Translations under genes and position numbers: made by a program
Part shown: in pieces, positions 58,301 through 64,000 of the stretch
Position numbering within the stretch: the first letter of the stretch is position 1
Layout of the letters: every line of letters starts with the position of its first letter
Assembly: GCA_963971425.1 (NCBI GenBank)
Contig: OZ020524.1
Coordinates: 5,303,773 to 5,367,772 of the forward strand
Reading direction: 5' to 3'
Source: Bryoerythrophyllum caledonicum
Taxonomy: Eukaryota; Streptophyta; Bryopsida; Pottiales; Pottiaceae
DNA length: 64,000 bases
The notes under the pieces: generated by a model
Databases searched by the model: none
Told to the model about the DNA's origin: nothing
The model's input: the letters and a program-made list of their open reading frames with translations, nothing else

Positions 58301-61300
58301 ACAACGCAACTCAGACGAGGGATGCAATAAATAAGATTCCAAATAAGCCTGCCAATTTGATGTCTTCAACGAATTAAATTCCTGTGACCAAAGTGCTCCA
58401 ACTGTACTCCTTGCTCAGCTATATGTAATTCCCGTCAACGATTCTGCCAATCAGAACCAGATCATGTATGAACCAAAATCGCCAGAAGAACATGCAGGAT
58501 CGACTCCAAAAAGCAGACAACTATTCATGACAATACAACCAACCAACTACTCCAGAAATTTCAGATACAACATTCGTGAAAGGTTTTTAAAAAAAAAGTC
58601 TCTTAGCCTTCAATCGTGAAAGGTCAGATCTTCAACGAATTAAATTACTCCAAATTTTCCTCCGCACTCCTCCCCGCACAAAATCTCTACGCTTCTGCCA
58701 GACATTTCACCTCCAAGACTTCAAGATACAAGGACATGTGAAAAGCAAACAGAAAATCAAGAAACATTTGTTCAGGGTTATAAGGCATCCTGTCCGTGGT
58801 TGTCTCAAACGAACGTTATCTTCAGACGAATTAGAACACCCAACAACTCCTTCAGAATCATCACCGCACACCATACAGCAATTCGATGAGGAGACAAACT
58901 TGAACTGCAAGATATAAAATTATTGATAAGCGACGCTCATACCAGTCTCTTTAAGACATAGAAAATGCGTCAAGTAAAATAGCAAACAGGAAAGGATGCA
59001 AAATGAGCCTGGAAAAAGGCCACCGACTGTAAACCTGTAACCCACAGAGTGAACCTGCCGGACTAGAAATACAAATCATGCATGCAATCCAAGTCATAAA
59101 AATAAAAAACAGCAAACAGAAGCATGATGCAAACTAATCCAAATAATGGAAAGCTAGACCACTGAATTAAGGAGTCGAAAAACTTCCTAAATCTGACGTC
59201 GCCATGCCGGGTGAAAGTATAAGTGCCAAGTTGAATGGTCCGAGACATGATGATACAGACGCATCTGAACAGACAGATCCCAACGTAAATTACTGAGCAA
59301 GGCACCACCCACTTAAACCACATTTTCAAAATGACCATCTTTTATGCCCAGCTGAAGATGTCCATCTCACTGCGCTTAGCGAAATGAAGCATCCTCCGCA
59401 AAAACCAAAACAGGTAGAAAATTCAAGGTAAGGGTTCCAAAAGATCCTGTGTCAGCCGTCCGAAGCCAATTAAACCTCCAGTCCTTATTCCAGGCTACGC
59501 AAGAGAACACTTCCCAACTTCTCATCGATATACCCGTCTGCCAAACCAAAGGACGTCCAAGGATGAACCAAATCGCAAACGAAAATTCGTGACAGGGAAT
59601 TTTAGTAGTCACCAAAACAAACGGATCGAGTGGGGTTCAAAAAAGCCTGGTATGTTGGCCGTCCATAAGCGAATTAAATCTCCTCACATGCTTTCCAGGG
59701 GTATTCCCAATCTTCAAGGCTGCCGTGCACCTCTGCCAAAGCAAGAGCACTTCACCGATGAACCATACCACATGCGACAGGGGCGCATCAAATAAACAAC
59801 GCAATTCAAACAAGAGATGCAATGGATAGAATTTGAGATTCCAAATAAGCCTGCCAATTTGATGTCTTCAACGAATTAAATCTCCTGTGACCATAGTGCT
59901 CCAACTCCACTCCACCGTTCACATAAAACCCTGAACGACTCTGCCAATCAGAACCAGATCGAGTATGAACCAGAATTGCCAGAAGAAGATGCGGACAAAC
60001 AATCTAAATACGATTTTTTTATAGCCAATAATCCAGAAATTTAGAGAGGCGTAGTAGAGTTTGAGAAGGGTTTCAAAGCAGCCTCTTGGTCTTTGAAGAT
60101 TGTCTTGATTGACATAAACCTTCAAATTACTAACAATTCAAAATACTCCAGTTCCTGTGCACTCCCCTTACCACACGATTTACCCGTCTGCCAGACATTT
60201 CACCTCCGAGATGCCGAAACCCTCAACTGCATATGAAAAGATATACCGCCAAGTACATTTGTAAAGTACATGACAGAAAATCAGGATTTTAAGATACTCT
60301 GTCCATGATCATCATGAGCAACTTATTTCTTCTAACAAGTTAGAACTCCATATAACACATCATACAGCAATACGATGCAGAGACAAGATTGAACTCCCAA
60401 GAATAGGATTGTCCATAATCAAAGCTCATACCAATCCTTGCGGAAATTCAAAAAGTGACGAATACATGTAGCCAACAGGAAAGGTTCATAATCAGCCTGG
60501 ATGATGGCCGCCGAATGTGATCATCACACCAAACGACCTTCACAACAACCACTCGCCATCCTTCGGCTATTCTGCCCCTCTCCCAATCAGAAGTACATAA
60601 CCGATAAACTAATTGCACGCATCACTTTTCTGAACACAACAGAACTAGTCAACGGCAAAATAAGCGATTGGTTTCAAAATAGCCTGTATGACGTCTGTCG
60701 AAAGCTCTCGCCGACAGACTTAAACCTCCACGAATTCTTGACTCCCCATCTTCACATCAACATCAACGCCAAACTTCATGAATAATAGTCATAATTCAGG
60801 TTTGAAGAAGGGCCCGTATGTTAGGAACTCCACAGCAAACTCTTCAGACGAATCTGACGACCACCACCGCTCAGGGACACCAGTGATACGTATTTTCTTC
60901 TGCTGTTGGCACATCTCTGCGACAGAAGCAGTTCAACGATGAACCAAACGCCACGGCAAGGGGCACGTAATCAAACATCACAGCTGCACAGCTAGAAGGA
61001 CAAAAGGATTCCAAAGTAGCCTGTGCTAGTAGGTCGGAGCCAAATCTACATTCGAATTACAAACACGCCAAACATCCTTCGCCTTCACAGGCGAACAAGT
61101 GCCCAAAGCCTCACGGATCAGTGCAGGTCTGTCATCCAGAACAACGCGCACGGATGAACCAACATCACAAGGTAGGAACGTGATGGCGCAAGGAAGCCAA
61201 TCCTTTCAAATCAGCATACTGCCCTGCCACGGCACATGCAACTATGCATGGGAGAATCTAGAAACGGATAGCAGAGGTTCTAGAAAAGCCTGTTTGTCGC

Positions 61301-62519
61301 AGCTCGGCCGTCTTGCACGAATTAAAATACTCCATCCTCGCTACTCCAAAGGCTTGTGCACTTCCAGACATGACGTCTCTCTGCAGTTCAGCCAACCAGA
61401 AGTCGAAGCATGAACCAACATCGCGCGGCAATGCAGCCCGTCAAGGGAACAATCTCCCTTTCAATGACTACCGCAGTTGGGAGCTCAACATGACGCAGGC
61501 GAGAAATTTTCAAGAGATTGTGGAAGGGTTTTAGAAGAGCCTGTATATCAGGCGACGACCATCTTCAACGAATTAAAATACTCCACACGTCCTCTCCATC
61601 TTCGGTATCAGCACACGTCCAAGTTCTGACGTATCTCTGCGACTCCGCCAATCAGAAGTCCACATGACCAGGATCAGACATTTATTGGACACATGAAGAG
61701 ACCAACCAGTCCTTCACAACAATTTGGGCCTCAAGGCATCTTTTCACACAGCTTAATATACAACGCATGTAGCAATCTTCCAGTAAAGCAGACAGGGTTC
61801 CAAAATGGCTTGTCTCAATTGTGTCTTCCACGAATTAATACTCCAGACTCCAAACGCCCTCTCCATCTCAGGGAAAACACACGTCCGTGTTCTTACGAAT
61901 CTGTGCGACTCTGCCAACCAGAAGTTCACGCATGAACCAGGATCGCCCAGCAATGGAACACGTGAATGAATATACAAGTCCTTCACATGAGCAAGGAAAA
62001 GGGCAGCACGGCGTCGGACGGAAAGCTCAACATCGACGCAGGTATCAATCTTCAGAAAAAAGTGTAAGGGGGTTCCAGAAAAGCCTGTAAGTCGCGTGCC
62101 GTCAATCTTCAACGAATTAAAGTACTCCTAGCGCCTCCCAAACTCCAGACCTCCGCATCTGCTCCCTTGTGCCAGAGATACAAACCTATGCAGAAACAAC
62201 CGACCAACGAGCCTGGCCAATTGAATAAAACTGCACAAGGTAGTCTTCCAAAAACAACTAAGAAGGGTTCCCAGAAGGCCTGTCAGACAGCCGTGTCGCG
62301 AGAATCGAAATCTCCGGGTCGCGCTTCTTGTTCCAGCTCTACGATCAACTGCCATGCAGTATATCGTTCATAAAGGCAAGTGAAGACTTCTAATAACCTT
62401 CAAAAGAGAGCTCCATACGGTTCAAAAAAAGATGGTTCGATGAACTTCCTGCGACCTCCCAGAGGTTATTAGGAATTCAAAGAAGTCGACCGAGAAAACT
62501 CCACCGCCGACCTCCAACC

Positions 62520-62660
62520 AATCCCGAGTGCGTTCTCAACACATCTCACGCCGACCTCGAGCACACAGCTCCTCGCGCCGGCCTCCAGAGTACACGGCTC
62601 CTCCCGCGGACCTGAAAAGCACATAGCTCCTCACGCCGATCTCAAGCACGTCGATCCTCA
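62520..62660. repeat. Short GC-rich repeat in array C
   Basis: About four ~38-bp units of ctcacgccgacctcgagcac plus acagctc-like text. It occupies the place of the different minisatellite of arrays A and B. Confidence 0.65.
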
Positions 62661-62669
62661 CGCCGCCGC

Positions 62670-62858
62670 TCAAGAGATCCATTCGGGACCGCAATCTGGA
62701 AACCCCACCCTGCCAGACCTCGCGAAAGCTTCACGAAAACCACACTCTAGGGTTTCAAAAGAAGCCTGTGGAACGAACCACAGGCCCGAGCAACTCCCAG
62801 CCGTCTCCCGCTGCTTGAGCGTGGACTCCTCTGGTTTGAAGCCAACTCCTCTCCCCAT
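62670..62858 (-). CDS. Conserved small ORF at the array head, copy C (62 aa)
   Basis: Starts MGRGVGFKPEESTLKQ, holds GLWFVPQASFETLE and ARSGRVGFP, and ends PEWIS-stop. It has the same length as the ORF at 11,035-11,223 and shares start, centre and stop despite clear divergence around them, with gaps in multiples of three. Sequence before the start is also kept as far as a TATA box 190 bp upstream. No known domain. It could be a small protein or a first exon of a minus-strand transcript through the array. Confidence 0.4.
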   Translation of the reverse strand: MGRGVGFKPEESTLKQRETAGSCSGLWFVPQASFETLECGFREAFARSGRVGFPDCGPEWIS

Positions 62859-63044
62859 CGCTTTCAACCTTCTGTCCAAAACCAAAACTCAACGCGCCGG
62901 GACCACGTCAAAACATCACAAAACAACACTCTGTATGAGGAAACACAGACCACCACCCTCCCGGCCAACCTCCAGCCGTCCCCCGGAACTCGCCGCTTCT
63001 CTGGAAAGCAGCCTCCTCGTCTGCAACCAATAGCCGCTCCCAAC

Positions 63045-63055
63045 TATTTATATAG
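63045..63055 (-). promoter_or_regulatory. Candidate TATA box for leftward transcription of array C
   Basis: CTATATAAATA on the minus strand, a near-ideal plant TATA box, about 190 bp upstream of the small ORF. The sites in arrays A and B are weaker versions at the same place. Confidence 0.5.
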
Positions 63056-63600
63056 TCACAGAAAGCCTTGTCGCCCAAGATCACGCCTCGAGGAAGAAGA
63101 AGACGCAAATCTGTCACTTCACCGAAAACCACTAACCATGTACGAGGAGAGAACAGTGAGAGATCCAAAATCTACATCCCTGTGGTCAGTGTGGGTTTCG
63201 GGACTATGACGGAGAATACATCCTTACTTCAACTCCGTTATTGCACCAAAAACGGAGCCAGTAGATACGAGAGTAGTTATCTACTACGTATATGGATGGT
63301 TGGGGATTGTGTCGGGTTTGTGCTCTGGCAAGGCGGCTGCGTTCCTTTTCAGCCACGTATCTCCGCGTCAGGACGTGGCGATGGATGAGATCCGTGGATG
63401 AGTTACATCCATGGTGTTGTCCGAGTCAGCCTTTGCTTGGTTGTCCCATCTAATGTTGGCCCTTCGGAGGCCGGAACATATTTGACTTGTATTTCAAATA
63501 TATCTTTGTTGTATACAAGTGAGTTGCTCATATATTTCAAAGGGTCTTATATAGAAGGACTTTTACTTTGGTTAAAGTAAAAGATTTTATGTGTTTGTTA

Positions 63601-64000
63601 TAACTAATAAAGTAAAAGAACTTTTTACTAAAATAAGATTATCAAGGCTTTCAATAGCATAAAATAAAAGAGATTCCTTGAGATTTTACTTATAGAATTT
63701 TCTAGAGATTTTAACAAGAAATAATGTGAAAATATTTTTCTTATAATTCTAAAGGCATATGATCTTTTCACTCTTTGAGAGCATCTCTATTGGGACCAAG
63801 GGGCCCTGACGGTTTTGATGTTATGCTGTGGCGGATGGTTGTGGCTGGACCACCGTTGTGGTCTGTCGATAGACCATAATCTCGATCTTTGCAAGTGCTC
63901 CGGCATGTTTTGCCGGTTGGAGGACCACCCTCTATTCGGTTAGCATTCCATTTCATTTGCTTGATGTGTATGTAGGAGACATGTAATTTTTTTTTGCTCA
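63601..64000. other. Window end, no gene seen
   Basis: AT-rich to about 63,770, then more mixed sequence (ggaccaaggggccctgacgg). No supported ORF. Confidence 0.5.

Larger units (their letters stand above)
55320..63600. repeat. Degenerate tandem-module array, copy C (older)
   Basis: Third array, clearly homologous to the other two from the left edge (acacccaattgtggtct...cacc near 55,365) to the right edge (ttgacttgtatttcaaatat at 63,481). About 25 module boxes occur, for example at 56,297, 56,510, 56,775, 57,955, 58,150, 58,345, 58,785, 59,440, 59,645, 59,850, 60,080, 60,495, 60,680, 61,018, 61,288, 61,535, 62,080, 62,275 and 62,765. The series of box variants at 57,955-59,010 recurs at 59,440-60,495, a higher-order period of about 1.49 kb. 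It is much more diverged from A and B than they are from each other. On the left it includes 48-bp repeats (cttccgctcaaatccctcca at 55,466-55,560). Confidence 0.8.

Noticed and set aside
55320..63600. One long repeat-protein gene on the minus strand through the array
   Set aside because: Peptide echoes recur, but distances between boxes change by non-multiples of three (for example 27, 29 and 34 bases between FNSL and the CAGGCT box), stops are frequent and no consistent splice sites were found.

Overview
The window looks like repeat-rich nuclear DNA of a non-seed land plant, most plausibly a bryophyte. The reasons are split genes with GT/AG introns, a TIR-NB-ARC-LRR immune receptor whose TIR domain has a moss-like form (HKIFLSHSG, then FFDKRPSSLPKG), plant-type transposable elements, and a nuclear copy of mitochondrial cox1 whose codons translate without visible need of RNA editing. 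The species cannot be fixed from the sequence alone.

Layout. Two copies of one segmental duplication fill most of the window. Copy A runs from 1 (already cut by the window edge) to about 21,190. Copy B runs from about 27,842 to 53,590. Each holds, in order: a TNL receptor gene; AT-rich spacer; a truncated TNL relic; a small secreted proline-rich protein gene on the minus strand (open in B, broken in A); a 6.5-kb tandem array of degenerate modules ending in a minisatellite, a small minus-strand ORF and TATA boxes; a long AT-rich stretch; an eIF5A processed pseudogene; a large inverted repeat; and a tRNA-derived SINE. B is longer mainly because of insertions missing from A: a Helitron-like element, a 1.4-kb mitochondrial (NUMT) insert, a MITE, a 1.75-kb element with an unknown ORF, and a 1.6-kb block carrying another SINE.

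Between the copies (21.2-27.8 kb) lie a compact, internally rearranged Ty1/copia element with a perfect 5-bp target duplication, a ~500-bp tandem duplication, and the TIR and P-loop exons of the copy-B receptor. The equivalent exons of copy A lie left of the window. After copy B come an intact LEA2/NDR1-HIN1-like gene (54.2-54.8 kb) and a third, older copy of the array (55.3-63.6 kb).

Function. The receptor genes are the main coding content. In B the four visible exons encode TIR, P-loop, the rest of NB-ARC, and MHD plus LRR, all joined in phase 0. The NB-ARC exons of A and B differ by about one residue, but the LRR exons differ by about fifty, as expected for duplicated receptors diverging in recognition. 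The most unusual element is the three-copy array: it has a conserved TATA box and a conserved ~62-codon ORF at its right end on the minus strand, and the ORF contains the same sequence box that recurs roughly every 200-270 bp through the array. I do not recognise it as a known family.
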